Source: an uncultured Oscillospiraceae bacterium
Lineage (GTDB): Bacteria > Bacillota > Clostridia > Oscillospirales > Oscillospiraceae
NCBI GenBank assembly: GCA_910579775.1
Contig: CAJTUE010000002.1
Location: forward strand, 186,001 to 250,000
DNA length: 64,000 nucleotides
Direction: 5' to 3'
In this document: piece by piece, positions 48,683 through 57,805 of the stretch
Position numbering within the stretch: position 1 is the first letter of the stretch
Layout of the letters: each line of letters opens with the position of its first letter
The notes under the pieces: generated by a model
Seen by the model: only the letters and a program-made list of their open reading frames with translations
The model's database searches: none
What the model was told of the DNA's origin: nothing
Position numbers and translations under genes: made by a program

Positions 48683-49888
48683 TCAGATGACCGTCACGGT
48701 CACGTTGGAGTAGGTCTGGCCGAAGTTGGCCTCGTAGTCAGCGTCGATGCTGACGCTGCCGTCCACGATCTTAGCCAGCAGGGCGTTGTAGTCGTCCACA
48801 TTCATGCCCTTCAGGCTCCAGGTGGCGGTGGGCAGACCCACGGCGTCGTCCTTAGCGCCCAGAGAGGTGCCCTGGCCGCCGATATCGCTGAAGGTGCCGT
48901 CATAGACCTTGGCAACGGCCCACTGCACGGCGGAGGACAGGCCCTTCATGGCGGAGGTGATGACGGTCTCGGACTCGAAGGACTGGTCCACGTCCACGCC
49001 GATGACTGCGCCGTCATTGGCGGAGGCGGCAGCGACGACGGACTGGAACATGGAGCCGCCGCAGGCAAAGACCACCTCGGTGCCGGTCTCATACCAGCCG
49101 GAGACCATGCTCTGCAGCTCGGGGGAAGCCTGGAACGCGGCGCCGTACTCCCAGGAGTAGTTGATCTGGACGTTCACGCCCAGCTCCGCGGCAGCGGCGT
49201 TGGCACCCTGGACGAAGCCATAGCCGAAGCGGCAGCAGGCGGGGTTGGTGCCGCCGCCACCACCGGTGAAGCCCAGCTTGGTGAAGCCTTCCTTCACGGC
49301 GGCGTAGCCGGCCAGGTAGCCGGACTGCTCCTCCTGGAAGGAGATACCGGCCACGTTATCCAGGCCGATGGGATAACCGTCGATGAACACGAAGGGGACC
49401 TCGGGGAACTCAGCGGCGGCCTTCTTCAGAGCGGCCTCCTGCATAAAGCCAGCGCACACCACGACCTCGGCGCCACCCTCCACGGCGGCCTTCATGGCGT
49501 CGTAGCGGTCATCGTCAGTGGCCTGATCGCCGTTGGCGGGCTGATAGTACTTGTAGCTCTTGCCGTTGGCGGCGGCGTACAGCTTCACGCCGTCGAAGGT
49601 GCCCTGGTTAAAGGACTTATCCTTCAGCTGGCCCACGTCGGTAATGAAGGCAACCTGATACTTGCCGTCCTCAGAGGTCATGTTGTCGTCGATGTCGTCG
49701 GCGTTGGGGCCGGCAGGGGCATCGGTGGGATCAGCGGCCTCGGTGGGGTTGGCGTCGGGGGTGGGATCGACCTTCTCAGTGGGGTCGGCGGGGGCAGTGG
49801 GGTTGGTCTTGCCGTCGGTGCAAGCCACCAGGCCGAAGACCATCACCAGAGCCAGCGCCAGAGCCAGGAACTTCTTGCTGTTCTTCAT
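48683..49888 (-). CDS. BMP-family nucleoside-binding lipoprotein
   Basis: Extracellular purine nucleoside receptor for NupOPQ. The 401 residues start with a signal peptide and lipobox (FLALALALVMVFGLVACTDG, lipidated Cys at about 23). A Pro/Thr/Asp/Ala-rich linker covers about 24-70. The BMP domain follows: VAFITDVGQLKDKSFNQGTF (about 80-99), AGFMQEAALKKAAAEFPEVP, GISFQEEQSGYLAGYAAV and VIGVDVDQSFES. ATG 49888 has GGAAGG 10 nt upstream; the longer frame would enter the promoter. Confidence 0.95.
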   Translation of the reverse strand: MKNSKKFLALALALVMVFGLVACTDGKTNPTAPADPTEKVDPTPDANPTEAADPTDAPAGPNADDIDDNMTSEDGKYQVAFITDVGQLKDKSFNQGTFDGVKLYAAANGKSYKYYQPANGDQATDDDRYDAMKAAVEGGAEVVVCAGFMQEAALKKAAAEFPEVPFVFIDGYPIGLDNVAGISFQEEQSGYLAGYAAVKEGFTKLGFTGGGGGTNPACCRFGYGFVQGANAAAAELGVNVQINYSWEYGAAFQASPELQSMVSGWYETGTEVVFACGGSMFQSVVAAASANDGAVIGVDVDQSFESETVITSAMKGLSSAVQWAVAKVYDGTFSDIGGQGTSLGAKDDAVGLPTATWSLKGMNVDDYNALLAKIVDGSVSIDADYEANFGQTYSNVTVTVI

Positions 49889-49960
49889 CTTGTGATTACC
49901 TTCCTTTCCGTTTTCCGGACAAATTTGAGTGCGGCGGAGCCGCGCTCCCTTACGCCTGAC

Positions 49961-49989
49961 ATTATACTCCACCCTTCTCCTTGACGCAA
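49961..49989 (-). promoter_or_regulatory. Promoter of the Bmp-NupOPQ operon
   Basis: Minus strand TTGCGT (49984-49989), 17 nt, TATAAT (49961-49966), about 70 nt before the lipoprotein ATG. Confidence 0.75.
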
Positions 49990-50089
49990 CATCTTTTTCG
50001 CCTTTTAGCCATACTTTTTACGAAATTATTACAACGTCCCAAAAAAGTTCTTTGTTCCCCGGCATAATCCACAAATTCATCCTGTTCTC

Positions 50090-50118
50090 TGGACAGTTGA
50101 CAATTCCCGTGCTACAAT
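50090..50118 (+). promoter_or_regulatory. sfsA promoter
   Basis: TGGACA (50090-50095), 17 nt, TACAAT (50113-50118), 33 nt before the ATG. Confidence 0.7.
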
Positions 50119-50150
50119 GCTGTTTGCCATTAAAAGTAGGGGGTGTTTTC

Positions 50151-50831
50151 ATGCGATATCAACGGGTGATCCCCGGCAAATTCCTCTCCCGCCCCAACCG
50201 TTTTATCGCCCTGGTAGAGGTCGGCGGCGAGACGGTAGTCGCCCACGTGAAGAACACCGGCCGCTGCAAGGAGCTGCTGGTCCCCGGCGTGACCGTGTAT
50301 CTTCAGCGGGCGGATGCCCCCGCCCGCAAGACTCTATATGATCTCATCGCCGTGGAAAAGGGATCCTTGCTCATCAACATGGACGCCCAGGCACCTAACA
50401 AGGTCTTTGCCGAGTGGGCAAGGAGCGGCGTCCTCTCCGGTCTCACCCTTCTGCGCCCGGAGACGACCTGGGGCAGCTCCCGCTTCGATTTCTATTGGGA
50501 ATCGGCCGCGGAGAAGGGCTTCGTGGAAGTCAAGGGCGTGACTCTGGAGCGGGACGGCGGCGCCTATTTCCCCGATGCGCCCACCGAGCGCGGCGTCAAG
50601 CACCTGAAAGAACTGGCCGCCGCCCGGCAGCAGGGCTACCAAGCGGCGGTGTGCTTTGTGATCCAAATGAAGGGCGTGGACTTTTTCTCTCCCAACGATG
50701 AGACTCACCCCGAATTTGGAGATACTCTCCGTATGGCGGCCCGGTCGGGGGTGGACATCTGGGCCTACGACTGTCTGGTAACGCCCGATACTCTTTCGAT
50801 AGACGCCGGCGTACCCGTACGCCTTACGTGA
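50151..50831 (+). CDS. sfsA: SfsA-family protein (sugar fermentation stimulation homologue)
   Basis: A 226-residue SfsA family protein. Segments include ALVEVGGETVVAHVKNTGRC (about 20-39), the OB-like N-terminal region and the nuclease-like core RFDFYWESAAEKGFVEVKGVTLE (about 112-134, read in parts), followed by APTERGVKHLKEL. E. coli SfsA was described as a DNA-binding regulator of maltose genes; its fold resembles PD-(D/E)XK nucleases, so the true role is open. ATG 50151 follows AGGGGGTGTTTTC. Its 3' end overlaps the convergent DUF2752 gene by 8 nt. Confidence 0.93.
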   Translation: MRYQRVIPGKFLSRPNRFIALVEVGGETVVAHVKNTGRCKELLVPGVTVYLQRADAPARKTLYDLIAVEKGSLLINMDAQAPNKVFAEWARSGVLSGLTLLRPETTWGSSRFDFYWESAAEKGFVEVKGVTLERDGGAYFPDAPTERGVKHLKELAAARQQGYQAAVCFVIQMKGVDFFSPNDETHPEFGDTLRMAARSGVDIWAYDCLVTPDTLSIDAGVPVRLT

Positions 50832-51210
50832 GCGGAAACAGATTGCGCGCCACGCCCCAGAGGACCAGCACGACCGCCAGCGTCACCCAGCACCGCTCCT
50901 CCCACTTCGGCGCCGCCCACTTCCCTGTTTTCACATAGCGCCTCACGTGGACCAGCAGTACGACGGCCGCCACCGGGAGCAGCAGAAAAACCACGGGGTT
51001 TTGCGCGAACGCCCCCGGGATATCTCCCCGGAGCAGGCACGCGCCCATCCGCGTGATCCCACAGCCGGGACATAACAGCCCTGTCAGCGTGTGAAACATG
51101 CAGGGGACGCCGTATCCCAAAAAGCACACCAAAGCGGCGTAGGCCAGAGCGGCTGTCAGCGCCGCCCCGGCCCACATAAGCACTTTTACCAGTCTTTTTT
51201 TACAGTCCAT
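50824..51210 (-). CDS. DUF2752 membrane protein
   Basis: A 128-residue membrane protein with three or four helices and the DUF2752 signature MFHTLTGLLCPGCGITRMGA (about 38-57), whose CPGCG could bind a metal. The family is often linked to small TM2/DUF4234 proteins, as here. ATG 51210 (MDCKKRLVKV) is inside the DUF4234 gene end (11-nt overlap). Function unknown. Confidence 0.8.
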   Translation of the reverse strand: MDCKKRLVKVLMWAGAALTAALAYAALVCFLGYGVPCMFHTLTGLLCPGCGITRMGACLLRGDIPGAFAQNPVVFLLLPVAAVVLLVHVRRYVKTGKWAAPKWEERCWVTLAVVLVLWGVARNLFPLT

Positions 51211-51550
51211 CGACGCCGGTCTCAAAATGGTTGAGCTCGCTCTGCATGATGGCCATGCTGATGATCCCGAAGCCAAGGAGAGACAGCACCAGGTAGAGAA
51301 TGGCGGAATTGCCGTTGGGCACGCCCTTGGCGATGTCCAGCATCTGGCCCATCTTGTAGTTCCAGTAGATCCCGTAGATGCCGCAGGTGATGATGTTCAG
51401 CACGATCACCATTCCGGCGCTCACCCCCAAGGGCGTGCCGTTGACCTCCTGAACATCGTTATGGATGCAGTACATCCAGTAGATGGCATAGATGCCGCAG
51501 GTGATAAGGCTAAGTACGATGCACATTCCTACGCTTCTGGGTTGTTTCAT
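51200..51550 (-). CDS. DUF4234 membrane protein
   Basis: A 116-residue protein with three transmembrane helices. The DUF4234 repeat appears twice: SLITCGIYAIYWMYCIHNDV (about 14-33) and NIITCGIYGIYWNYKMGQML (about 52-71), suggesting an internal duplication. ATG 51550 follows AAAGAGGAGTGGTCCGAC. It is the first gene of a two-gene unit behind TTGCAA-17-TATAAT. Function unknown. Confidence 0.82.
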   Translation of the reverse strand: MKQPRSVGMCIVLSLITCGIYAIYWMYCIHNDVQEVNGTPLGVSAGMVIVLNIITCGIYGIYWNYKMGQMLDIAKGVPNGNSAILYLVLSLLGFGIISMAIMQSELNHFETGVDGL

Positions 51551-51584
51551 GTCGGACCACTCCTCTTTCCTCTTGGATGGCCTC

Positions 51585-51613
51585 ATTATAATCCCTCCAT
51601 TTCCCCGTTGCAA
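51585..51613 (-). promoter_or_regulatory. Promoter of the DUF4234-DUF2752 unit
   Basis: Minus strand TTGCAA (51608-51613), 17 nt, TATAAT (51585-51590), 35 nt before the ATG. Confidence 0.8.
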
Positions 51614-51653
51614 TATGATTTGATAAAAAACCCATGAAAGGAAGATTAAAACC

Positions 51654-52652
51654 ATGAAGCACATCCTCCTTTTGACCACCGGCGGTACCATCGCCTCCCA
51701 GAAGACCGCCGACGGTCTGGTCCCCGGCCTGGATGGAAACGCCTTGGCCCAGCGGCTCAAGGTCTTTGAAGGGCACTACCGCTTCACCATCCGGGACATC
51801 CTCCACCTGGACTCCTCCAACATCCAGCCCGAGGAGTGGCAGCTCATCGCCCGGGCCATCTTTGCCGCCAAGGACGACTTTGACGGCATTGTCATCACCC
51901 ACGGCACCGACACCATGGCCTACACCGCCTCGGTGCTCTCCTTCATGCTGCCCGATCTCCCCATCCCCGTGGTGCTCACCGGCTCCCAGCTTCCCATCGA
52001 CCATCCCCTCACCGACGCCATGGAAAACCTCCGGGCCGCCTTTGCCATGGCCGCTTACGGGCAAAACGGCGTCTTTCTGGCCTTTGACCGCAAGATCATC
52101 CTGGGCTGTCGGGCGGTGAAGACCCGCACCACCGCCTTCGACGCCTTTGAGAGCGTCAACTGGCCCCTGTGCGCCACGGTGGACGGCGGCGGGCTGACCC
52201 TCCACCCCCAAGCCCTCCCCTCGCCGCCCAACGGCCCCTGCCGCCTGTTGGACGCGCTGGACCCCGGCGTATTCCTCATCAAGCTCACCCCCGGCCTGCG
52301 CCCGGAAATCTTTGACGCGCTGCTCCAAATGCACTACCGGGGCATCGTCATCGAGGCCTTTGGGGCGGGTGGGCTCCACTTCATTCGCCGGGATCTCATC
52401 TCCCAGCTCCAAAAGGCTACCGACGCGGGGCTGACCGTGGTGGTGTGCAGTCAGTGCCTCTACGAGCGCAGTGACTTCTCCCTCTACCAGGTAGGCCGCA
52501 AGGCCCTTTCTCAGGGCGTTATCCAGGGCTTTGACATGACCACCGAGGCGGCGGTCACCAAGCTCATGTGGGCCCTGGGGCAGGACCCCTCCCCCGAAGC
52601 CGTCCGCCAGGTGTTCACCCAAAATCTGGCGGGCGAGGTGCGGTTTTCCTGA
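51654..52652 (+). CDS. ansA: Type I (cytosolic) L-asparaginase
   Basis: Hydrolyses L-asparagine to aspartate and ammonia. The 332 residues start MKHILLLTTGGTIASQKTAD with the nucleophile Thr in TTGGTIAS, and the second catalytic set is GIVITHGTDTMAYTASVLSF (about 82-101, TDT). LTGSQLPIDHPLTDAMENLR follows. No signal peptide is present, which supports a cytosolic enzyme. ATG follows GAAAGGAAGATTAAAACC. It appears to be monocistronic. Confidence 0.94.
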   Translation: MKHILLLTTGGTIASQKTADGLVPGLDGNALAQRLKVFEGHYRFTIRDILHLDSSNIQPEEWQLIARAIFAAKDDFDGIVITHGTDTMAYTASVLSFMLPDLPIPVVLTGSQLPIDHPLTDAMENLRAAFAMAAYGQNGVFLAFDRKIILGCRAVKTRTTAFDAFESVNWPLCATVDGGGLTLHPQALPSPPNGPCRLLDALDPGVFLIKLTPGLRPEIFDALLQMHYRGIVIEAFGAGGLHFIRRDLISQLQKATDAGLTVVVCSQCLYERSDFSLYQVGRKALSQGVIQGFDMTTEAAVTKLMWALGQDPSPEAVRQVFTQNLAGEVRFS

Positions 52653-52722
52653 GAACACCTCTTCCCATTTCCCGGGAAATCCTGTATAATGTCGAAAAGG
52701 CTCGAAAAAGGAGGACGACACT

Positions 52723-53298
52723 ATGATGGATTGGCCCGAATTGGAAGCCGCCTGTAAAAGCTGCCGCAACTGCTCTCTCCACGAGACCCGCACCAACGTG
52801 GTCTTTGGGGTGGGCTCCAAGACCGCCGAGGTGCTCTTCATCGGCGAAGGCCCCGGCGAGAACGAGGACCTGCAGGGGGAGCCCTTCGTGGGCCGGGGCG
52901 GCCAGCTCCTGGACCAGATGATGGGGGCCATCGGCCTGGCCCGGAAGGACGTGTACATCGCCAACATCGTCAAGTGCCGCCCGCCCCAGAACCGCGACCC
53001 CCTCAACACCGAGGAGGACGCCTGCATCGGATATCTGCGCAACCAAGTGGCTCTCCTGCGCCCTAAGATCATCGTGTGCCTGGGCCGCATCGCCGCCATG
53101 CGGGTCATTGGACCGGACTTTAAGATCAGCAAGGACCACGGCAAGTGGTACGATAAAAACGGCACCCTTGTCATGGCGTTGTTCCACCCCGCGGCCCTCC
53201 TGCGGGACCCCCGCAAGAAGCCGGACACTTTCTTGGACCTCAAGGCCCTCCAGGCTAAGATATTGGAACTCTGCGACCACACCCCCCTCGCGGACTGA
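52723..53298 (+). CDS. Family 4-type uracil-DNA glycosylase
   Basis: Removes uracil from DNA. The 191 residues show the Fe-S-type Cys pattern near the N-terminus (CKSCRNC, about 11-17), motif A GEGPGENEDLQGEPFVGRGG (about 45-64), YIANIVKCRPPQNRDP (about 82-97, the next cluster Cys) and motif HPAALLRDPRKK. This is the family 4 pattern. ATG follows AAAAAGGAGGACGACACT; a TATAAT at about 52685-52690 is the likely -10. Confidence 0.93.
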   Translation: MMDWPELEAACKSCRNCSLHETRTNVVFGVGSKTAEVLFIGEGPGENEDLQGEPFVGRGGQLLDQMMGAIGLARKDVYIANIVKCRPPQNRDPLNTEEDACIGYLRNQVALLRPKIIVCLGRIAAMRVIGPDFKISKDHGKWYDKNGTLVMALFHPAALLRDPRKKPDTFLDLKALQAKILELCDHTPLAD

Positions 53299-53315
53299 CT
53301 TTTTGAAAAAAGCAC

Positions 53316-53344
53316 TTGCATTTACCCAACTCATATGGTAAGAT
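53316..53344 (+). promoter_or_regulatory. rpmE promoter
   Basis: TTGCAT (53316-53321), 17 nt, TAAGAT (53339-53344), 55 nt before the L31 ATG. Confidence 0.7.
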
Positions 53345-53398
53345 AGCGTGTACACGCCAAATAACGTGTGCCAATTGTGTGCAAAGAGGTGAACACCC

Positions 53399-53599
53399 AT
53401 GAAGGAAGGAATCCATCCCGATTACGAACAGACCACCATCCGGTGCGCCTGCGGCAACGTCATCGAGACCGGCTCCACCAAGAAGGATATCCGCGTGGAG
53501 GTATGCTCCAAGTGCCATCCCTTCTACACCGGCAAGCAGAAGGTCGTGGACACCGGCGGGCGGGTCAGCCGCTTCAACAAGAAGTTCGGCCTGCAGTAA
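53399..53599 (+). CDS. rpmE: 50S ribosomal protein L31
   Basis: A 66-residue zinc-type L31 starting [20 protein letters not shown]. The CxC and [12 protein letters not shown] (about 36-47) cysteines are intact, so this is the zinc-containing C+ form. ATG follows AAAGAGGTGAACACCC. It is a stand-alone unit between its promoter and a strong terminator. Confidence 0.97.
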   Translation: MKEGIHPDYEQTTIRCACGNVIETGSTKKDIRVEVCSKCHPFYTGKQKVVDTGGRVSRFNKKFGLQ

Positions 53600-53612
53600 G
53601 TCTCCTGTCGTC

Positions 53613-53647
53613 AAAAAAGCCCGCACGGCTCCCGTGCGGGCTTTTTT
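53613..53647. terminator. Bidirectional terminator after rpmE
   Basis: AAAAAAGCCCGCACGG (53613-53628) pairs with CCGTGCGGGCTTTTTT (53632-53647) around CTC. Confidence 0.94.
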
Positions 53648-53703
53648 CTATCCCTTCTCCATACACTATAATGGTACGCATTTTAAAACGGAGGTCGATT
53701 GCC

Positions 53704-54204
53704 ATGAACAAAGTCGATGTCAAATCTCTGAAACTCAACCCCTTCACCGCCATCGGGGAGGACTGGCTGCTCCTCACCGCGGGCAACAAGGACAACGCCA
53801 ACACCATGACCGCCTCCTGGGGCGGGATGGGGGTGCTCTGGGGCAAGAACGTGGTCACCGTCTACGTCCGTCCCCAGCGGTTCACCTATCAGTTCATGGA
53901 AAACTCCGACTACTTTACCGTCGCCTTCTTCGACGAGAGCTGGCGCGGCGCCCTGAAGCTCTGCGGCTCCAAGTCGGGCCGGGAGGTGGACAAGGTCAAC
54001 GAGTGCGGCTTCTCTCTGGCCTACGGCGTGGGGGACGCCCCCTACTTCCAGGAGGCCAAGCTGGTGCTGGTGTGTAAAAAGGTCTACTTTGACGACATTG
54101 AGCCGAACCACTTCCTGGACGGCGAGGTGGACGGTAAAAACTATCCCAACAAGGACTACCACCGCATGTATATCGGTGAGATCATGGAGGTCTATCAAAG
54201 CTGA
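53704..54204 (+). CDS. Flavin reductase-like (FMN-binding) protein
   Basis: A 166-residue protein of the FMN-binding split-barrel flavin reductase-like group. Seen are NTMTASWGGMGVLWGKNVVTVYVRPQRFTYQFME (about 33-66, read in parts) and FTVAFFDESWRGALKLCGSKSGREVDKV (about 71-98), the flavin and dimer region. The electron acceptor is unknown. ATG 53704 follows ACGGAGGTCGATTGCC. hflX starts 2 nt after its stop. Confidence 0.85.
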   Translation: MNKVDVKSLKLNPFTAIGEDWLLLTAGNKDNANTMTASWGGMGVLWGKNVVTVYVRPQRFTYQFMENSDYFTVAFFDESWRGALKLCGSKSGREVDKVNECGFSLAYGVGDAPYFQEAKLVLVCKKVYFDDIEPNHFLDGEVDGKNYPNKDYHRMYIGEIMEVYQS

Positions 54205-54205
54205 T

Positions 54206-55495
54206 ATGGAATATACCACAGAAAAACCCCGCAACCGCGCCATCCTGGTAGGTCTCAGCTCCCGCGTTCTCAACCCGCAGGACAACGCCAGCGACGCCAC
54301 CCTGGACGAGCTTGCCGCCCTGCTGGACACCGCGGGCGGGGTCAGCGTCGGTCAGGTTTTGCAAAACAAGGATGCACCCGACCCGCGCACCTTCATCGGT
54401 GAGGGCAAGTTGGTGGAGGTCAAGGACCTGGTCAACACCCTGAACGCCGATCTGGTGCTCTTCGACAACTCCCTCTCCCCCTCCCAGCTCCGGGTGCTCA
54501 CCCAGGAGCTGGGAGTCCAGGTGCTGGACCGGGAAGCCCTCATCCTGGACATCTTTGCCCATCGGGCCCAGACCAAGGAGGGCCGGTTACAGGTGGAGCT
54601 GGCCCAGTATCAATATCTGCTTCCCCGCCTGACAGGTATGTGGACCCACCTGGAGCGGCAGGAGGGCGCCATCGGCACCCGCGGCCCCGGCGAGACACAG
54701 CTGGAGACCGACCGCCGCCACATCCGCAAAAAGATTTCCAAGCTCAAGGAGGATCTGGAAGAAGTCCGCCGGGTCCGGGCTGTTCAGCGGGAACGGCGGG
54801 AAAAGAACCAAGTCCCCGTGGTGGCCCTGGTGGGGTACACCAACGCAGGCAAGTCCACTCTTCTGAACACTCTGACCGGGGAAAATATCCCCGCCAACAA
54901 CCGCCTGTTCGATACGCTGGACACCACTACCCGCACCTTGGAGCTGTCCGACACCTGCACGGCGCTTCTCTCCGACACCGTGGGCTTTATCCGCAAGCTG
55001 CCCACCCATCTGGTGGCGGCCTTTAAGGCCACGCTGGAGGAACTGACCTTTGCCGATCTGCTGCTCCACGTCATCGACGCCTCCAACCCCGCTTGGATGG
55101 AGCAGGCGGAGGTGGTGGAGGGGCTGATCCTCTCTCTCGGCGCCGCCGAAACTCCCCGGCTGGAGGTCTTCAACAAGTGCGACCTCTGTCCCGGCGAGAT
55201 CTTGCCCCACGGAGAGGACCGCGTTGCCGTCTCCGCCCGCACCGGAGAAGGACTGGACAAGCTCCGTGACCAGATGGCCCAACGGCTGGATGCGGGCCGC
55301 AAAAAAGTGAACCTGTCCATCCCCTACGACCAGGGCGGCGTTCTGGACCAGCTCTACCGAGAGGCGCAGGTGGACAGCGTGGAGTACGGCGAAACCATTG
55401 AGGTCACCGCTGTCTGCACCCCCATTACCTTAGGCAAGCTGAAAGAGTTCATCACCGGCGGCTGGACGCCGCCCAAAGAGCCTTGGGAGGACTGA
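54206..55495 (+). CDS. hflX: GTPase HflX
   Basis: Ribosome-splitting/rescue GTPase bound to 50S. The 429 residues have the HflX N-terminal domain (VSVGQVLQNKDAPDPRTFIG, then DLVLFDNSLSPSQLRVLTQE) and the linker EGAIGTRGPGETQLETDRRH. The G domain carries GYTNAGKST (about 210-218), DTVGFIRKLP and NKCD. ATG 54206 sits immediately after the flavin reductase stop, without a clear separate ribosome site, so it is likely coupled. Confidence 0.95.
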   Translation: MEYTTEKPRNRAILVGLSSRVLNPQDNASDATLDELAALLDTAGGVSVGQVLQNKDAPDPRTFIGEGKLVEVKDLVNTLNADLVLFDNSLSPSQLRVLTQELGVQVLDREALILDIFAHRAQTKEGRLQVELAQYQYLLPRLTGMWTHLERQEGAIGTRGPGETQLETDRRHIRKKISKLKEDLEEVRRVRAVQRERREKNQVPVVALVGYTNAGKSTLLNTLTGENIPANNRLFDTLDTTTRTLELSDTCTALLSDTVGFIRKLPTHLVAAFKATLEELTFADLLLHVIDASNPAWMEQAEVVEGLILSLGAAETPRLEVFNKCDLCPGEILPHGEDRVAVSARTGEGLDKLRDQMAQRLDAGRKKVNLSIPYDQGGVLDQLYREAQVDSVEYGETIEVTAVCTPITLGKLKEFITGGWTPPKEPWED

Positions 55496-55499
55496 GTAT

Positions 55500-56030
55500 A
55501 TGGTTTTAGCAACAGAACGCCTTATTTTGCGGCCCTTTGAGGAAAAGGACGCCGCTGACCTGTATGAATATGCCTGCAATCCCCGTGTCGGCCCGGACGC
55601 GGGCTGGCCCCCCCATAAGAGTTTGGAGGAGAGCCGGGAGATCATTGCCACTGTGTTTGCCGCCCCTGACACCTTTGCTCTGGTGGACAAGCCCACCGGA
55701 AAGGTCATTGGCTCAGCGGGCTTCGTGGACCGGCATCAGACCCTTCTCCCCACCCCCGACGATGAGATCGGCTATGCCCTCAACCCCGCCTATTGGGGGC
55801 GGGGGCTTGTACCCGAGGCGGTGCGGAAGTTGCTGCGCTATGGCTTTGAAGGCCGGGATCTGGCCTCTATCTGGTGCGGCCACTATGATTTCAATGCCAA
55901 ATCCCGCCGTGTGGTGGAAAAGTGTGGTTTTATCTACCGTTTTACCAACCAAGCCTTTGTAGAACTCATGGGCGAGACCCGCACCGAGCTTCATTACGCG
56001 CTGACCAAGGAGGAGTGGCAAGCCCTATGA
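55500..56030 (+). CDS. GNAT-family N-acetyltransferase (RimJ/RimL-like)
   Basis: A 176-residue GNAT acetyltransferase. It opens MVLATERLILRPFEEKDAAD, typical of RimJ/RimL-like members, with the acetyl-CoA loop region EIGYALNPAYWGRGLVPEAV (about 88-107) and SRRVVEKCGFIYRF near the end. The substrate is not predictable. The start is 4 nt after hflX and its stop overlaps the YigZ-like ATG (ATGA), so hflX-GNAT-yigZ form one unit. Confidence 0.87.
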   Translation: MVLATERLILRPFEEKDAADLYEYACNPRVGPDAGWPPHKSLEESREIIATVFAAPDTFALVDKPTGKVIGSAGFVDRHQTLLPTPDDEIGYALNPAYWGRGLVPEAVRKLLRYGFEGRDLASIWCGHYDFNAKSRRVVEKCGFIYRFTNQAFVELMGETRTELHYALTKEEWQAL

Positions 56031-56653
56031 CGGAGATCCTTGTCCCTCTGGGCCCCGCCCAGGCAGAGGTGGTAGAAAAGCGCTCCCGCTTCATCGGTGA
56101 TATCCTGCCTGTCACCTCAGAAGAGGAGGCCCGCGCCCACATCGAGGCGGTGAAAAAGCGTCACCGGGACGCCCGGCACAACTGCTGGTGCTACCGGCTG
56201 GAAAACGGCGTGGAGCGGTACTCCGACGATGGCGAGCCCCAAGGCACCGCGGGGGTACCTATGCTCGGCGTCTTCCAAAAGTCGGAGGTGACTGACCTCT
56301 GCTGTGTGGTCACCCGGTACTTCGGCGGCGTTTTGCTGGGGGCGGGCGGCCTGGTACGGGCCTACTCCCAAACCGCCCGGGACGCTCTGGACACCGCAGG
56401 GATCGGCAAAATGCAGCCCTGGACCAGGCTGTCCCTCACCGCACCCTATCCCCTGCTGGAGCAGCTGAAACTGCTGTGCGGCCAGTGTAGCGGCGCCGTA
56501 GAAGATATTGCCTACGCCGATCAGGTGACCCTTATCCTACGTTTCCCTTCTGAAATGGTAAATAGCTTTACAGGTCTTGTGACAGAACTAACTGCCGGAG
56601 CTCTTTGCCCAGAGGCACTTGGCGAATTCATGGCTCCATCTGTAAAGGAATAG
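56027..56653 (+). CDS. YigZ/IMPACT-family protein
   Basis: A 208-residue member of the UPF0029/IMPACT family. The signature RHNCWCYRLENGVERYSDDGEPQGTAGVPML (about 47-77, read in parts) and VVTRYFGGVLLGAGGLVRAYS (about 91-111, read in parts) are diagnostic, and a C-terminal DUF1949 domain follows. Bacterial function is unclear; the eukaryotic homologue regulates Gcn2. The ATG overlaps the GNAT stop. Confidence 0.92.
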   Translation: MTEILVPLGPAQAEVVEKRSRFIGDILPVTSEEEARAHIEAVKKRHRDARHNCWCYRLENGVERYSDDGEPQGTAGVPMLGVFQKSEVTDLCCVVTRYFGGVLLGAGGLVRAYSQTARDALDTAGIGKMQPWTRLSLTAPYPLLEQLKLLCGQCSGAVEDIAYADQVTLILRFPSEMVNSFTGLVTELTAGALCPEALGEFMAPSVKE

Positions 56654-56763
56654 AACTTGCCGGAAATATTTTTCTAAAGGTTTTTGTGAGAAAAGAAGGG
56701 TTTTTCCTCTTCGGCAGCGTATAGCTTAAAAAACAGGAGAAATCGGCAGAGGAGAGGAAGCTT

Positions 56764-57768
56764 ATGACCATCCGGGAAGAGGCCGAACAGCGGGAGGCGG
56801 CATTTCTTGCACCCAACGCCACCCTTGCCGCCCAAAGCCGCGGCCGGGAGCGAGACATCCCCCCCTGCGACATCCGCACCTGCTTCCAGCGGGACGTGGA
56901 CCGCATTGTCCACTCCAAGTCCTTTCGCCGCCTGAAGCACAAGACTCAGGTCTTCCTCCAGCCCGAGGGCGACCACTACCGTACCCGAATGACCCACACC
57001 CTGGAGGTCATGCGCATCGCCCGAACCATCGCCCGTGCCCTGCGGCTCAACGAGGACCTGACCGAAGCCATGGCCTTCGGCCACGACCTGGGCCACACCC
57101 CCTTCGGTCACGCCGGGGAGCGTATTTTGAACCAGCTGATGCCGGACGGCTTTCAGCACAACGTCCAGTCCCTTCGCGTGGTAGAGCGGCTGGAAAACGG
57201 CGGCGAGGGACTGAATCTCACCTGGGAGGTCCGGGACGGGATCTTGTGCCACACCGGCGGCCAGCCGCCCGCCACGCCGGAGGGCGAGATCATCCGTCTG
57301 GCCGACCAGATTGCCTACATCAACCACGACATTGACGACGCCATTCGCGGCGGCATCATCTATCAGATGGACATTCCTCTGGAGCTTCAGCAGGAGCTGG
57401 GCTTCTCCCACGGTGAACGCATCAATACTCTCACCACCGATGCCATCGCCGCCAGCCAGGATGGCGAGGGCGTCCGCCTCTCCTCCACCCGCAAAAAAGC
57501 CTTAGCCGACCTACGCGCCTTCATGTTCCAGGCAGTCTACTGCAATCCCGTGGCCAAGGGGGAGGAATCCAAGGCTCAGGCCATGCTGGAGCTTTTATTC
57601 CGCCACTACATAGACCATCTGGATGAGCTTCCCGGCGACTATTACGCCATCGCGCAGGCCGAGGGACCGGAGCGGGCGGTGTGCGATTATCTTGCCGGCA
57701 TGACCGATTCCTATGCCGTGGATCGGTACGGCGACGTATTTATTCCCAAGGCCTGGACAGTAAAATAA
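56764..57768 (+). CDS. dgt: dGTPase-like HD-domain triphosphohydrolase
   Basis: A 334-residue deoxynucleotide triphosphohydrolase-like protein. Features are DRIVHSKSFRRLKHKTQVFL (about 40-59), RTRMTHTLEVMRIARTIARA (about 76-95, first metal His), FGHDLGHTPFGHAGE (about 108-122, HD pair) and LADQIAYINHDIDDAIRGG. It lies directly before dnaG and rpoD, a usual clostridial order. ATG follows GAGAGGAAGCTT. Confidence 0.94.
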   Translation: MTIREEAEQREAAFLAPNATLAAQSRGRERDIPPCDIRTCFQRDVDRIVHSKSFRRLKHKTQVFLQPEGDHYRTRMTHTLEVMRIARTIARALRLNEDLTEAMAFGHDLGHTPFGHAGERILNQLMPDGFQHNVQSLRVVERLENGGEGLNLTWEVRDGILCHTGGQPPATPEGEIIRLADQIAYINHDIDDAIRGGIIYQMDIPLELQQELGFSHGERINTLTTDAIAASQDGEGVRLSSTRKKALADLRAFMFQAVYCNPVAKGEESKAQAMLELLFRHYIDHLDELPGDYYAIAQAEGPERAVCDYLAGMTDSYAVDRYGDVFIPKAWTVK

Positions 57769-57805
57769 GCAAAATGGGTATGATTCCCGGAGAGGGGGCG
57801 GAGCA